From assembly GCA_031415655.1 (NCBI GenBank), contig JANOSD010000029.1, forward strand, positions 24,680-88,679: 64,000 nucleotides of DNA. Reading direction: 5' to 3'. The stretch is from JAKOVR01 sp031415655 (GTDB lineage: Bacteria; Actinomycetota; Acidimicrobiia; Acidimicrobiales; Acidimicrobilacustridaceae). This document shows, piece by piece, positions 63,999 to 64,000 of the stretch. Positions within the stretch are counted from its first letter, which is position 1; every line of letters begins with the position of its first letter. Below the pieces are notes generated by a model. The model was not told where the DNA came from, did no database searches, and saw only the letters and a program-made list of their open reading frames with translations. Both the position numbers and the translations under genes were made by a program.

Positions 63999-64000
63999 CC

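Noticed and set aside
63875..64000. New gene start after ponA1
   Set aside because: The sequence is a GC-rich direct repeat with no ribosome site or start codon context.

Overview
High-GC actinobacterial chromosome. Codon use, a type VII secretion (ESX/T7SS) locus, the DUF6049 / kinase / SigM / PcnA neighbourhood, a DUF5318-PBP1 pair and two giant secreted proteins with 'RVLDTR...VVGW' repeats suggest Acidimicrobiia (Ilumatobacter/Microthrix-like). This assignment is inference from gene content, not a database match.

Layout. 1-11.4 kb: T7SS locus. It holds a truncated membrane/beta-propeller protein, an ECF sigma factor, an FHA-bearing EccC/EssC ATPase, and a reverse-strand run (PsbP/LpqN-like protein, 672-aa repeat protein, two WXG100-size proteins, acidic protein, EspG-like protein). 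11.6-26.2 kb: accessory genes. These are a TPR/DUF2185-like protein, a dimethylformamidase-type protein, a cupin, a decayed GH3 glycosidase, a 1533-aa secreted protein, small enzymes, a serine hydrolase and a frameshifted cupin lipoprotein. 26.4-34.3 kb: SRPBCC protein, metallophosphoesterase, an ECF sigma/membrane-protein pair, ferritin-like protein, small lipoprotein, and a SigM-like sigma with its anti-sigma. 34.7-47.2 kb: Uma2 nuclease, alpha/beta hydrolase, Ser/Thr kinase, DegV protein, DUF6049 protein, GNAT, histone-deacetylase-family protein and CCA-adding enzyme. Part of this is syntenic with the mycobacterial pcnA-Rv3909-murJ-sigM-rsmA block, but murJ itself is absent. 47.6-55.5 kb: unstable region with an AAA/DUF4143 ATPase behind three 22-bp iterons, a KUP transporter, a toxin-antitoxin-like pair broken by an 11-bp duplication, a heavily frameshifted secreted pentapeptide protein, an ISAzo13-type transposase remnant and a membrane-anchored protein. 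55.6-64 kb: 5'-truncated giant secreted protein, methyltransferase, DUF5318 protein and class A PBP.

The most unusual property is the load of intergenic palindromic repeats. At least five unrelated families occur in 64 kb: (I) a 53-bp hairpin in 11 copies, six of them in a 154-bp higher-order array; (II) a 23-bp-arm palindrome; (III) a TTCTGGATGRGATTCCGCCCG palindrome; (IV) a GTTGCAAC hairpin pair after eccC; (V) a ~65-100 bp element in inverted orientation at 47.4 and 49.6 kb. None encodes a recognisable protein. No tRNA, rRNA or CRISPR array was seen.
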